From Umezawaea endophytica (GTDB taxonomy: Bacteria; Actinomycetota; Actinomycetes; Mycobacteriales; Pseudonocardiaceae): 64,000 nucleotides of DNA. Position 1 is the first letter of the stretch; each line of letters opens with the position of its first letter. Under the pieces are notes generated by a model that saw nothing but the letters and a program-made list of their open reading frames with translations, was not told the origin of the DNA and ran no database searches. Positions 53,952 through 62,952 of the stretch are shown here, in pieces. The stretch is taken from contig NZ_JANYMP010000025.1 of the NCBI RefSeq assembly GCF_025061645.1, positions 62,001 through 126,000 on the forward strand. The letters are read 5' to 3'. The position numbers were made by a program, and so were the translations under genes.

Positions 53952-55133
53952 GTGCGGACCTCCCAGCTCGACCTCTTCGGGGCCGACTTCACCGCCGATC
54001 CGCACCCGGAGCTGCGCCGCCTGCGGTCGGAGAGCCCGGTGCACCACGACCCGGCGACGGGGTTGTGGCTGGTCAGCCGGTACGCGGACGTGCGGGCCGC
54101 GCTCGCGGACCCCGAGGCGTTCCGCCCGGACAACGCGCTGACGGCCGTGACGCCGATCTCCCGTCCGGTGCTGCGCGTGCTGGCTCGGGCCGGGTTCTCC
54201 CTGCCGCCGACGCTGGCCAACAACGGCACGGACACCCACACGGGCCTGCGGCGGCTGGTCGCCGGGTTCCTCACGCCCGCGCGGGTCGCCGCGTTCGAGG
54301 ACCGGATCGCCGAGCTGTGCGAGGAGCGCCTCCGGACGCCCGCCGACCTGCACGCGGAGCTGGCCCGCGACCTGCCGTGCGTGGTGCTGATGGAGGTGCT
54401 CGGCATCTCCGACGTCGACGTGCCCGCGCTCAAGGCGTGGAGCACGGCGTCGCTGGAGCTGTTCTGGGGCAACCCGTCGCCGGAGCGGCAGCACGAGCTG
54501 GCCGTCGACGCGAGCGCATTCCACCGCTGGCTGACCGCGCGGATCCGGGCCGCGTCGCCCGGCGGCGACGACCTGTTCAGCGCGCTGGTCGCCCACGGCA
54601 CACCGGTCCGCGAGGCCGCCGGGCTCTGCTACTTCCTGCTGATCGCGGGCCAGGAGACGACGACGCAGCTCCTCAGCACGCTGCTGGACCGGGTGCTCCG
54701 GCACCCCGACGTGTGGCTGCGGCTGGCCGACGGCGAACCCGGCCTGGCCGCCGCGTGCGTCGAGGAGGTCCTGCGCCGCGAACCGCCCGTCACGACGTGG
54801 CGGCGCGTAACCAGCCGTCCGGTCGCGCTCTCCGGCGTCGACCTGCCCGCGGGCGCGCCGCTGCTGCTGATGCTCGCGGGCACCGGCTCGGACCCCGACG
54901 TGTTCGCCGAGCCGGAGTCGTTCTGCCCCGGCCGTCCCGGCGCCCGCAAGCACCTCGCGTTCGGCTACGGCAGGCACTTCTGCCTGGGTGCGGGCCTGGC
55001 GCGGCTGGAGGGCGAGGTCGTGCTGCGCACGGTCGCGCGCCGCTTCCCCGACCTCCGCCTCGCCTCGCCCGAACCCCCGCCGATGCTCGGGCTGCTGTCG
55101 TTCCGCGCCCCGCTCGGCGTGGCCGTCGTCTAG
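53952..55133 (+). CDS. Cytochrome P450
   Basis: A 393-aa soluble bacterial P450 with I-helix AGQETTTQ, ExxR EEVLRR, and heme-binding FGYGRHFCLGAGLA (ligand C344). It is 36 nt upstream of divergent bioF. P450 BioI makes pimeloyl groups for biotin synthesis in Bacillus, so a similar role is a possibility, but P450s are common in such genomes. A ferredoxin partner is not adjacent. It overlaps the downstream convergent gene by 4 nt. Confidence 0.9.
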   Translation: MRTSQLDLFGADFTADPHPELRRLRSESPVHHDPATGLWLVSRYADVRAALADPEAFRPDNALTAVTPISRPVLRVLARAGFSLPPTLANNGTDTHTGLRRLVAGFLTPARVAAFEDRIAELCEERLRTPADLHAELARDLPCVVLMEVLGISDVDVPALKAWSTASLELFWGNPSPERQHELAVDASAFHRWLTARIRAASPGGDDLFSALVAHGTPVREAAGLCYFLLIAGQETTTQLLSTLLDRVLRHPDVWLRLADGEPGLAAACVEEVLRREPPVTTWRRVTSRPVALSGVDLPAGAPLLLMLAGTGSDPDVFAEPESFCPGRPGARKHLAFGYGRHFCLGAGLARLEGEVVLRTVARRFPDLRLASPEPPPMLGLLSFRAPLGVAVV

Positions 55134-56095
55134 GGGATCAGGAACGTCTTGCCGGTCGTGGTCCTGGCCTCCAGGGCCCGGTGGGCGGCGGCGGCCTCGG
55201 CCAGCGGCCAGGACTCGCCGAGCACGGGGCTGAGTTCGCCGGACGCGCCGAGCGCGAACACGTCGGCCAGCAGCCCGGCGGCGTACGCGGGGTCGCCCGC
55301 CAGGTTGCGCAGGCCGATGAGGCCGACGCCCTTGCGCACCAGGTCCTTCACGGCGATGTCGGCGAACGAGCCGGACGCGGTGCCGTAGACGACCATCCGG
55401 CCGACGCCGTCGCGCAGCAGGTCGAAGGCGGAGCGGGTGACGGTGCCGCCGACCGAGGACAGCGCCACGTCGACCGGTTCCAGCCCCGAGGTCCAGTCCG
55501 GGGTGGAGTAGTCGACGGTCTCGTCGGCGCCGAGTTCCTTGGCGGCGGCCAGTTTCGCGTCGCCGCGCGCCAGTGCCACGGCGGTCGCGCCCGCGCGGGT
55601 CACGAGCTGCACCAGGAGGCTGCCGACCCCACCCGCGGCGGCCTCGATCAGCACGCGTTCGCCCGCCTGGATCCGCGCGGCGTCCATGAGGCCCGCCGCG
55701 GTGACGCCCTGGAGGAACAGCGCGAGGGCCTGCCGCGCGTCGAGGCCGGGCGGGACGGGGACGGCGCCCGCGGCGGGCAGCACGGCGAGTTCCGCGTAGG
55801 CGCCGCGGAGGGCGAAGCCGACGACCTCGGTGCCGACCAGGTCGGTGGACACCTCCGGGCCGACCTCGCGGACCACGCCCGTCACCTCGACGCCGGGGAT
55901 CACCGGCAGCGCCGGTTCCGGGTACCAGTCGTACAGCTCGCTCGACGCCCTCGACCGCTGGAGCGTCTCGCCGTAGTTCAGGCCGATCGCGGTCACCTCG
56001 ACCAGCACCTCGCCCTGCCCGGCGACCGGGTCGGGAACCTCGTCGACCCGGAGCACCTCGGGCCCGCCGAACTCGTGGAAACGCACCGCGCGCAT
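55130..56095 (-). CDS. MDR family quinone oxidoreductase-like protein
   Basis: A 321-aa zinc-independent MDR protein (VTAIGLNYGETLQR, Rossmann AAAGGVGSLLVQLVTRAGATAVAL, C-terminal TTGKTFLIP). Likely NADPH-dependent enone or quinone reduction. Divergent from a TetR regulator with two matched palindromes between them, so it is probably the regulator's target. Confidence 0.9.
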   Translation of the reverse strand: MRAVRFHEFGGPEVLRVDEVPDPVAGQGEVLVEVTAIGLNYGETLQRSRASSELYDWYPEPALPVIPGVEVTGVVREVGPEVSTDLVGTEVVGFALRGAYAELAVLPAAGAVPVPPGLDARQALALFLQGVTAAGLMDAARIQAGERVLIEAAAGGVGSLLVQLVTRAGATAVALARGDAKLAAAKELGADETVDYSTPDWTSGLEPVDVALSSVGGTVTRSAFDLLRDGVGRMVVYGTASGSFADIAVKDLVRKGVGLIGLRNLAGDPAYAAGLLADVFALGASGELSPVLGESWPLAEAAAAHRALEARTTTGKTFLIP

Positions 56096-56113
56096 GGAAG
56101 CCTCCCGCTGTAG

Positions 56114-56163
56114 CGGACCGTTGGTCCGTTTCTGTCTGCGCTACGATACGGACCAGTAGTCCG
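56114..56163. promoter_or_regulatory. Two matched TetR-type operators
   Basis: CGGACC-GTT-GGTCCG (56114-56128) is a perfect 15-bp palindrome. CGGAC-CAGTA-GTCCG (56149-56163) is a second with 5-bp arms. Both carry the CGGAC half-site, 35 bp apart centre to centre, in the 94-bp divergent gap between the MDR gene and the TetR gene. Confidence 0.75.
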
Positions 56164-56189
56164 GTTCTGTCAAGCCGAGGAGGGCGGGG

Positions 56190-56774
56190 ATGGTCGAACG
56201 GGCGGACGCGGCGCGCAACAGGGAGGCGATCCTGGCCGCAGCCATGCGGCTGATCCGGGAGCAGGGGATCGACGCGGTCTGCATGGACGACGTCGCGGTC
56301 GCGGCGGGTGTCGGCAAGGGCACGGTGTTCCGGCGCTTCGGCGACCGCGAGGGCCTGGTCGAGGCGCTCGCGCTCCAGGCTGGCGAGAGCTGGCGCGTCT
56401 TCGCGACCGACGTGCTGGCCGACGAGTCGACGGACGCGGCCGAACGGGTGGTCACGTTGACGCGGACCCTGTTCGCGCACGTCGTGGAGACGTTGCCGCT
56501 GGTGCGGGCGTTCGAGCAGGTCACGCGCAAGCGCGGCTGCGACGGCGGGTTCGAGCCCATCCGCGACGGGCTGATCCGGCTGATCGGGGAGGCCGCGCCG
56601 GACCTCGACGCCGAGTTCCACGGCGAGGCGCTGCTGGCGAACTTGCGCGCCGAGCACGTCCACTACCTGGTTGAGCAGTGCGGGATGTCGGTGGAGCGGG
56701 TGCGCGCGGGTGTGATCAGACTCGCCGAGGGGTTGGTAGGCGCTCCGCGGGATGCGACGATGCGAACGCTGTAG
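56190..56774 (+). CDS. TetR/AcrR family regulator
   Basis: A 194-aa TetR repressor: HTH AAAMRLIREQGIDAVCMDDVAVAAGVGKGTVFRRFGDREGLVEAL, then a TetR_C domain. It is divergent from the MDR oxidoreductase and its two CGGAC palindromes. The last codons overlap the start of a cobalamin riboswitch. ATG 56190 follows GGAGGGCGGGG. Confidence 0.92.
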   Translation: MVERADAARNREAILAAAMRLIREQGIDAVCMDDVAVAAGVGKGTVFRRFGDREGLVEALALQAGESWRVFATDVLADESTDAAERVVTLTRTLFAHVVETLPLVRAFEQVTRKRGCDGGFEPIRDGLIRLIGEAAPDLDAEFHGEALLANLRAEHVHYLVEQCGMSVERVRAGVIRLAEGLVGAPRDATMRTL

Positions 56775-56870
56775 GGGTGTGCGAGGAAGCCGGTGCGAAT
56801 CCGGCGCGGTCCCGCCACTGTGACCGGGCAGGAGATCCGGGAGTCAGGAACTCGACCCCCGAGTCACCAC
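56763..56870 (+). promoter_or_regulatory. Cobalamin riboswitch
   Basis: The core of the cobalamin aptamer is readable: GAGGAAGCCGGTGCGAATCC (from 56783), then CGGTCCCGCCACTGTGA (56807-56823) and the B12-box-like GAGTCAGGAACTC (56841-56853). The gene-side edge holds GAGGAAGG (56895-56902), which pairs with CCTC (56904-56907), so hairpin control of the ribosome binding site is plausible. The 5' edge overlaps the TetR gene. Ligand binding shuts off the downstream cob operon in known examples. Confidence 0.88.
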
Positions 56871-56912
56871 CACCGGACACGGGCGTGGACACCCGAGGAA
56901 GGACCTCCCCGC

Positions 56913-58898
56913 ATGACCTCGCGCTTCCCCTTCTCCGCCGTCGTCGGGCACGACGACCTGCGACTGGCCCTGCTGCTGAACGCCGTGCACCCCGGTATCG
57001 GCGGTGTGCTGGTCAGGGGTGAGAAGGGCACCGCCAAGTCGACGGTCGTGCGCGCGCTCGCCGCGCTGCTGCCCGAGCTGGCCGTCGTGCCGGGCTGCCG
57101 GTTCGGCTGCGACCCGCTGGTCGACACCGGGTGCCCGGACGGCCCGCACCCCGGCGACGCGGCCGAACGCCGTCCCGCCAAGCTCGTCGAACTGCCCGTC
57201 GGCGCCACCGAGGACCGCCTGGTCGGCTCGCTGGACCTGGAGCGCGCCCTGACCGAGGGCGTCCGCGCCTACCAGCCGGGCCTGCTGGCCGCCGCGCACC
57301 GCGGTGTCCTCTACGTCGACGAGGTCAACCTCCTGCACGACCACCTCGTGGACCTGCTGCTGGACGCGGCGGCCATGGGCCGCGCGCACGTGGAGCGCGA
57401 AGGCGTCTCGATCTCGCACGCGGCGTCGTTCCTGCTGGTCGGGACGATGAACCCGGAGGAGGGCGAGCTGCGGCCGCAGTTGCTGGACCGCTTCGGCCTC
57501 ACGGTCGCCGTGCGCGCGTCGCGCGACGTGGCGACGCGCACCGAGGTCATCCGCCGCAGGCTCGCCTACGAGGCCGACCCGGAGGGCTTCGCCGCCCGCT
57601 GGGAATCCGTGGACGCCGAACTGGCGGAACGGATCGTGACGGCCCGCGCGGCGCTGCCGACCGTGGTGCTGCCGGACTCCGAGCTGCGCCGGATCGCGGC
57701 CGTGTGCGCCGCGTTCGAGGTCGACGGCATGCGCGCCGACTTGGTCGTGGCCCGCACCGCGTCCGCGCACGCCGCGTGGCGGGGCTCGGAGGTCGTGGAG
57801 GAGGCCGACGTCGAGGCCGCCGTTCGGCTCGCGCTGCCGCACCGCAAGCGCCGCGACCCGTTCGACGAGCCGGGGTTGGAGGAGGAGCAGCTCTCCGACG
57901 CCATGCGGCAGGCGGCCGAGCACGCCGACGAGGAGCCGGACGACGAGCCCGAACCGGACGGTCCACCCGAGCCCGACGGCCCGGACGGCGGCGGTCAGCC
58001 CGGGCCGGAGGACGCGCAGAACCCGGAGAACCCCGCGCAGCAGCCCCAGGGCGGGGGAACCGGTTCCGCGGATCGCCCTCCGGCCGTTCCGGCTTCCGCG
58101 TTCCGCGCCCGGCTGCTCCAGGTGCCCGGCGTCGGCGAGGGCGCTCCCGGCAGGCGGTCGCGCGCCCGTGCCCGCACCGGCCAGGTCGTCCGCTCGTCCA
58201 CTGTGGACGGTTCGGGGCTGCACCTGGTGGGGACGCTCGCCGCCGCGGCGCCGCACCAGAACTCCCGTGGCCGCAGCGGTCCGGGACTGCTGCTGAAGGC
58301 CGGTGACGTCCGGCTGTCGGTCCGCGAGGGCAAGGAGGGCAACCTCGTCCTCTTCGTCGTGGACGCGTCCGGCTCGATGGCCGCCCGGCAGCGGATGTCC
58401 GCCGTCAGCGGCGCGGTGATCTCCCTGCTCCGCGACGCCTACCAGCGGCGGGACAAGGTCGGCGTGGTCACGTTCCGCGGCTCCTCCGCCGAGGTCGCCC
58501 TGCCCCCGACGACGTCCGTCGACGCGGCGGCGGCCCGCCTCCGCCGGATGCGCACGGGCGGTCGGACGCCGTTGGCCGACGGTCTGCTCAAGGCCCGCAG
58601 GCTGCTGGAGGTCGAACGGCTGCGCGACCCCCGCCGCCGTCCGCTGCTGGTGCTGCTCACCGACGGCCGCGCCACCTCGACCGGCGCGGGCGGCGACCCG
58701 ATGCGGGACGCGCTGCGCGCGGCGGGACTGCTGGCCGCCGACGGCACCGCGTCCGTCGTCGTCGACTGCGAGCACGGCCCGATCCGGCTCGGCCTGGCCG
58801 CCAAGGTCGCCGTCGCGCTCGACGGGGCCTGCCTGCGCCTGGAAGAACTGTCCGCAGACCAGGTCGCGGGCGTCGTCCGCGCGGCCCGCGCCGCCTAG
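56913..58898 (+). CDS. ChlI/ChlD-type chelatase subunit (putative cobaltochelatase component)
   Basis: A 661-aa fusion-type AAA+/VWA protein of the magnesium chelatase family. Walker [10 protein letters not shown] (about 36-44), Walker B YVDEVNLL, a long acidic Pro/Gly/Glu linker (about 335-400) and a C-terminal VWA domain ([13 protein letters not shown], then TPLADG and TDGRATS). In this context (riboswitch, then cobO and cobB) it probably serves cobalt insertion with CobN, which is not in the window. Rv2850c is the mycobacterial counterpart. ATG 56913 is used. Confidence 0.88.
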   Translation: MTSRFPFSAVVGHDDLRLALLLNAVHPGIGGVLVRGEKGTAKSTVVRALAALLPELAVVPGCRFGCDPLVDTGCPDGPHPGDAAERRPAKLVELPVGATEDRLVGSLDLERALTEGVRAYQPGLLAAAHRGVLYVDEVNLLHDHLVDLLLDAAAMGRAHVEREGVSISHAASFLLVGTMNPEEGELRPQLLDRFGLTVAVRASRDVATRTEVIRRRLAYEADPEGFAARWESVDAELAERIVTARAALPTVVLPDSELRRIAAVCAAFEVDGMRADLVVARTASAHAAWRGSEVVEEADVEAAVRLALPHRKRRDPFDEPGLEEEQLSDAMRQAAEHADEEPDDEPEPDGPPEPDGPDGGGQPGPEDAQNPENPAQQPQGGGTGSADRPPAVPASAFRARLLQVPGVGEGAPGRRSRARARTGQVVRSSTVDGSGLHLVGTLAAAAPHQNSRGRSGPGLLLKAGDVRLSVREGKEGNLVLFVVDASGSMAARQRMSAVSGAVISLLRDAYQRRDKVGVVTFRGSSAEVALPPTTSVDAAAARLRRMRTGGRTPLADGLLKARRLLEVERLRDPRRRPLLVLLTDGRATSTGAGGDPMRDALRAAGLLAADGTASVVVDCEHGPIRLGLAAKVAVALDGACLRLEELSADQVAGVVRAARAA

Positions 58899-58908
58899 GA
58901 GGTCCCGG

Positions 58909-59522
58909 TGCCCCAAGGACAACCGACGTCGGTGCCGAAGGACGGCCTGACCACCAGGCAGCGGCGCAACCGGCCGCTGCTGATGGTCCACACCGGCGAG
59001 ATGAAGGGGAAGTCGACCTCGGCGTTCGGCCTCGCGCTGCGCGGCTGGAACCAGGGCTGGTCGATCGGCGTGTTCCAGTTCGTGAAGTCGGCGAAGTGGA
59101 AGGTCGGCGAGGAGGAGGCGTTCAAGGCGCTCGGCCGGGTGCACGACGAGACCGGCGCGGGCGGGCCGGTCGAGTGGCACAAGATGGGCGAGGGCTGGTC
59201 CTGGACCCGCAAGCAGGGCACGGAGCAGGACCACGCCACTGCGGCGCTCGAAGGCTGGCGGGAGATCTCCCGGCGGATCGCCGACGGCGTCCACGGCCTG
59301 TACGTTCTGGATGAGTTCACCTACCCGATGCACTGGGGGTGGGTGGACGTCGACGAGGTGGTGGCCACGCTCAGGGACCGGCCCGGTCACCAGCACGTCG
59401 TGATCACCGGCAGGTACGCCCCACCCGCCCTGCTGGACGCCGCCGACCTGGTGGTGGAGATGTCCAAGGTCAAGCACCCCATGGACGACGGGCAGAAGGG
59501 CCAGAAGGGGATCGAGTGGTGA
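58909..59522 (+). CDS. cobO: Cob(I)yrinic acid a,c-diamide adenosyltransferase
   Basis: CobO/BtuR, 204 aa, transfers the adenosyl group from ATP to cobalt. The P-loop TGEMKGKSTSAFG, VFQFVKSAKWKVGEE, WHKMGEGWSWTRK and VLDEFTYPMHWGWV match the family. GTG start 58909 follows AGGAGGTCCC. Its stop overlaps the cobB start (GTGA). Confidence 0.95.
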
Positions 59523-60892
59523 ATCGGCTGGTGGTCGCCGCCCCCGCGTCGGGCAGCGGCAAGACCACCGTGGCGACCGGGCTGATGGCCGCCCTGCGCC
59601 GCTCCGGCAGCAGGGTCGCGCCGTTCAAGGTCGGCCCCGACTACATCGACGCCGGGTACCACGGCATCGCGACCGGCCTGCCCGGCCGCAACCTCGACAC
59701 CGTGATGGTGGGCGAGCAGAAGGTCGCGAGCCTGTTCGTGCACGGCTCGCGCGGCACGGACATCGCCGTCATCGAGGGCGTGATGGGCCTGTTCGACGGG
59801 CGGGTCGACACCGAGGGCGTGGGGTCGACCGCGCACGTCGCGAAGCTGCTGGCCGCGCCCGTGCTGTTCGTGGTCGACGCGCGCGGCCAGTCCCGCAGCC
59901 TCGCCGCGCTGCTGCACGGGTTCCGCGGCTACGACCCGACCGTCCGGATCGGCGGCGTGGTCCTCAACCAGGTCGGCTCCGACCGGCACGAGCAGGTGCT
60001 GCGCAGCGCGTGCGCCGAGGTCGGCCTGGAGGTCATGGGCGTGCTGCCGCGCGACCCGGCGTTCTCGCTGCCGTCGCGGCACCTCGGGCTGATCACGGCC
60101 GTGGAGCACGGCCCGGAGGCGCTGGCCGCCGTGGAGGCCATCGCGGCGGCCGTGGCCAAGCACGTCGACCTGGACGCCGTCCGCAGGCTCGCCGCCGTCG
60201 CCCCCGCGATGGCCGTGCCCGCGTGGAACGCGTCGGCCGAGGTGGAGCGGGTGACCGGGGCGCCGGTCGTCGCCGTCGCGGGCGGGGCCGCGTTCACCTT
60301 CGGCTACGCCGAGCACGTCGAACTGCTGCGCGCCGCGGGCGCGGACGTGGTGACGGTCGACCCGCTGCGCGACGAGGAACTGCCGGAGGGCACGTCCGGG
60401 CTCGTGCTGCCGGGCGGCTTCCCGGAGCAGCACGCGGACCTGCTGTCGCAGAACGCCCCGCTGCGGGCCGCCATCGCCTCGCTCGCCGGGTCCGGCGCGC
60501 CGGTGCACGCCGAGTGCGGCGGGCTGCTGTACCTCGCGCGCACGCTCGACGGCCTGCCGATGTGCGGCGTGCTCGACGCGGACGGGTCGATGTCGCCGCG
60601 GCTGACGCTGGGGTACCGCGACGCCGTGGCACCGGTCGACTCGGTGCTGGCGCTCGCCGGGCAGCGGATCACCGGGCACGAGTTCCACCGCACGGTGCTC
60701 ACCCCTTCGAGCAGCGCGCGGCCCGCGTGGCAGTGGCGCGGCCACGACCGCCGTCCGGTCGCCGAGGGGTTCGTGGCGGGAGGTGTGCACGCGTCATACC
60801 TGCACACGCACCCGGCCGCGTCACCCGATTCGGTGGTTCGCTTCGTCCGGGCGTGCGCGACGGCGGAAATGCCGTATGAGGCCACTCGATAG
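59519..60892 (+). CDS. cobB: Cobyrinic acid a,c-diamide synthase
   Basis: CobB/CbiA, 457 aa, ATP- and glutamine-dependent amidation of cobyrinic acid. N-terminal P-loop APASGSGKTTVATGL, FKVGPDYIDAGYH, EGVMGLFDG; C-terminal class I amidotransferase with nucleophile Cys in HAECGGLLYLA and His in EGFVAGGVHASYLHTHPA. Starts GTG 59519 in a 4-nt overlap with cobO. It is followed after 71 nt by cobM. Confidence 0.95.
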   Translation: MNRLVVAAPASGSGKTTVATGLMAALRRSGSRVAPFKVGPDYIDAGYHGIATGLPGRNLDTVMVGEQKVASLFVHGSRGTDIAVIEGVMGLFDGRVDTEGVGSTAHVAKLLAAPVLFVVDARGQSRSLAALLHGFRGYDPTVRIGGVVLNQVGSDRHEQVLRSACAEVGLEVMGVLPRDPAFSLPSRHLGLITAVEHGPEALAAVEAIAAAVAKHVDLDAVRRLAAVAPAMAVPAWNASAEVERVTGAPVVAVAGGAAFTFGYAEHVELLRAAGADVVTVDPLRDEELPEGTSGLVLPGGFPEQHADLLSQNAPLRAAIASLAGSGAPVHAECGGLLYLARTLDGLPMCGVLDADGSMSPRLTLGYRDAVAPVDSVLALAGQRITGHEFHRTVLTPSSSARPAWQWRGHDRRPVAEGFVAGGVHASYLHTHPAASPDSVVRFVRACATAEMPYEATR

Positions 60893-60963
60893 TGGAGCGA
60901 GCCCGGACGGTACGGTCGGGTCTTCTCCCTGAACACACACTGTCCCCACAGGAGTCACCCGTG

Positions 60964-62094
60964 ATGCCAGGTCGGATCTCGTTCGTGGGCGCCGGACCCG
61001 GCGCCGCCGATCTCATCACCCTGAGGGGCGCCAAGCGGATCGCGGAAGCGGACGTCGTCGTGTGGGCGCCGAGCGTGGTCGACGCCGAGTGCGTCCGCGA
61101 GCACGCCCGCCCCGAAGCGGAACTGGTCGACTTCTCCCGCGTGCCGGCCGACGAGGTCGTCGACGTCTACCGCCGCGCCGCCGCGGGCAGGCTGAAGGTC
61201 GTGCGGCTGCACGCGGGCGACCCGTCGCTGTGGGGCGAGGTCCAGGAGCACCACGACACGTGCGGCAGGCTCGGGCTGGAACTGGAGGTCGTGCCCGGCG
61301 TGTCCCAGTTCTCCGCCGCCGCGGCGGTGATCGGCCGCGAGCTGACGACGTCCGACGTGGCCCAGTCGCTCATCCTCACCGGCCCCGAGGGCAGCGAGCA
61401 CCTCCAGGAGTTCGCGGGCCACGGCACCACGATGGCCGTGTCCCTGTCCGCCGCGCGCACTGGCCAGCTCGTCGAGAAGCTGCGCGCGGGCGGGTACGCC
61501 GAGGAGACGCCGATCGTGGTGGCGTACAAGGTTTCCTGGCCGGACGAGACGGTCGTGCACACCACGCTGGCCTGCCTCGAAGCGTCCGTGAAGGAGCACA
61601 AGCTCTACCGCACCACGCTGTTCCTCGTCGGGTCCGTGCTCAAGCCGACCAGCCGCGTGCGCGGCGCCGGGTTCCGCAAGTCCGACAGGCTCACCGAGCC
61701 GACCGACGAACCCGTGCGCAGGGCCCGGCCGTCGAAGTGGTCGACGCGGGCCGGGCGCTACGGCCGGAGCGCCGCGCGGCCCGAGGTCGTGGACGTGCCC
61801 GAGGTCGTGGTCGAGCCCGCGCCGGAGTCGGAGACGTCCGCCGCCGCCTGGTCGGCCGTGCACGACTGGCAGGAGAGCGCGCGCCGCCCCCGTCCGGAAC
61901 CCGTCGCACCGCCGGTCGCCGCGGTCGAACCGGTCTCGGCGGTCGTGTCCGTCGTCGTTCCCGACGACTCGGAGCCCGCTCCCGACCCGAAGCCGCGCGC
62001 CGTCGCGGCCGCCACCCCGATCACCTCGGTCCGGGCCAGCACCACGCCGCGCAAGCCGACGGCGCGGGGCAAGCGGACCAGGCGCACGAGCTGA
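60964..62094 (+). CDS. cobM: Precorrin-4 C11-methyltransferase with long C-terminal tail
   Basis: CobM/CbiF: the first about 250 residues form a complete tetrapyrrole methylase (VGAGPGAADLITLRGAKRIAEADVVVWA, LHAGDPSLWGEVQEHHDTC, VPGVSQFSAAAAVIGRELT, TTLFLVGSVL). It uses SAM to methylate C11 of precorrin-4. Residues about 250-376 are an extra Pro/Arg/Val-rich, low-complexity tail not found in the standard enzyme. ATG 60964 (or GTG 60961) follows AGGAG. Confidence 0.9.
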   Translation: MPGRISFVGAGPGAADLITLRGAKRIAEADVVVWAPSVVDAECVREHARPEAELVDFSRVPADEVVDVYRRAAAGRLKVVRLHAGDPSLWGEVQEHHDTCGRLGLELEVVPGVSQFSAAAAVIGRELTTSDVAQSLILTGPEGSEHLQEFAGHGTTMAVSLSAARTGQLVEKLRAGGYAEETPIVVAYKVSWPDETVVHTTLACLEASVKEHKLYRTTLFLVGSVLKPTSRVRGAGFRKSDRLTEPTDEPVRRARPSKWSTRAGRYGRSAARPEVVDVPEVVVEPAPESETSAAAWSAVHDWQESARRPRPEPVAPPVAAVEPVSAVVSVVVPDDSEPAPDPKPRAVAAATPITSVRASTTPRKPTARGKRTRRTS

Positions 62095-62097
62095 CCC

Positions 62098-62952
62098 ATG
62101 GCTGATCTCCAAGCGCTCCAGCGGTTCGTGGCCGAATCAGGCCGGTCGTGGGACAAGACCACCGTCCTCGACGAGGGTTTCCCGGTCGAGCACGCGCTCA
62201 ACCTGTGCCGCGCCCGCTCGACGGTGTTGGTGCGCAACGCATCCGTCGCCGAACTGGCCCAGGGCCTCGCGGGCTGGCGACGCACCCTCGTGGTGGCGGA
62301 GAACCTCGGCGGCCCGACCGAACGGAGGTCCACTGTGGACCCGGCCGACGCGGTCGTCCGCCCGTGGCGCTCGCCGGAGCTGTTGTGCTTGGCGGACACG
62401 GAGTTCGCCGTCGAGCCGGAGGGCTGGGCGCTCCCGGACGACCGGTTCGCCAACCGCGACGGCATGGTCGCCACGACCGAGGTCCGCGCGCTGGCGCTGG
62501 CTCGGCTGGCACCCCGTCCCGGCGTGCTGGTGTGGGACGTCGGCGCGGGCCCCGGCGCGGTCGGCATCGAGTGCGCCCGCCTGGGCGCCGCCGTGCTCGC
62601 CGTCGAGCGCGACCCCGTGCAGGTCGTCCGGATCATCGCGAACGCCGCCGCCCACCACGTGGACGTCCGCATCGTCGAGGAGGAGCTGGCCGCCGTGATC
62701 GTCGGCCTGCCCCGGCCGGACGCGATCTTCGTCGGTGGTGGTGGACCCGCCGCCGTGGCCGCGTGCGCGAGGGTCGGCGCCAAGCGGATCGTCGTGGCGA
62801 TGCCGGAACTGGACCGGGCCGTGCCGTCGCGGGACGTGCTGCGGGACGCCGGTTACACCGTGGAGGGCAGCCTGCTGTCGTCCGCCAGGCTCGTCGGCAG
62901 CGTCACGACCGCGACCAACCCGGTGATGGTGCTCTGGGGGACCAAGAGGTGA
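62098..62952 (+). CDS. cobL: CobL-like precorrin-6Y methyltransferase, CbiE half incomplete
   Basis: A 284-aa protein. The C-terminal two thirds are a good CbiT domain (REVRALALARL in altered form TTEVRALALARLAP, WDVGAGPGAVGIECARLGAAVLAVERDP, PDAIFVGGGG). The N-terminal about 95 residues match only the second half of a CbiE domain (STVLVRNASVAELAQGL, VVAENLGGPTERR, LLCLADTEF); the SAM-binding first half with GxGxxG is absent. CbiE/CbiT normally total about 400 aa. No gene for the missing part was found nearby. Starts ATG 3 bases after cobM. Confidence 0.8.
   Translation: MADLQALQRFVAESGRSWDKTTVLDEGFPVEHALNLCRARSTVLVRNASVAELAQGLAGWRRTLVVAENLGGPTERRSTVDPADAVVRPWRSPELLCLADTEFAVEPEGWALPDDRFANRDGMVATTEVRALALARLAPRPGVLVWDVGAGPGAVGIECARLGAAVLAVERDPVQVVRIIANAAAHHVDVRIVEEELAAVIVGLPRPDAIFVGGGGPAAVAACARVGAKRIVVAMPELDRAVPSRDVLRDAGYTVEGSLLSSARLVGSVTTATNPVMVLWGTKR

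Noticed and set aside
53916-56663. Very long minus-strand open frame continuing upstream of bioF (1308 codons in all)
   Set aside because: The upstream part runs antisense to the P450 gene, crosses the MDR gene in another frame and runs antisense to the TetR gene. Only the bioF part has family motifs.
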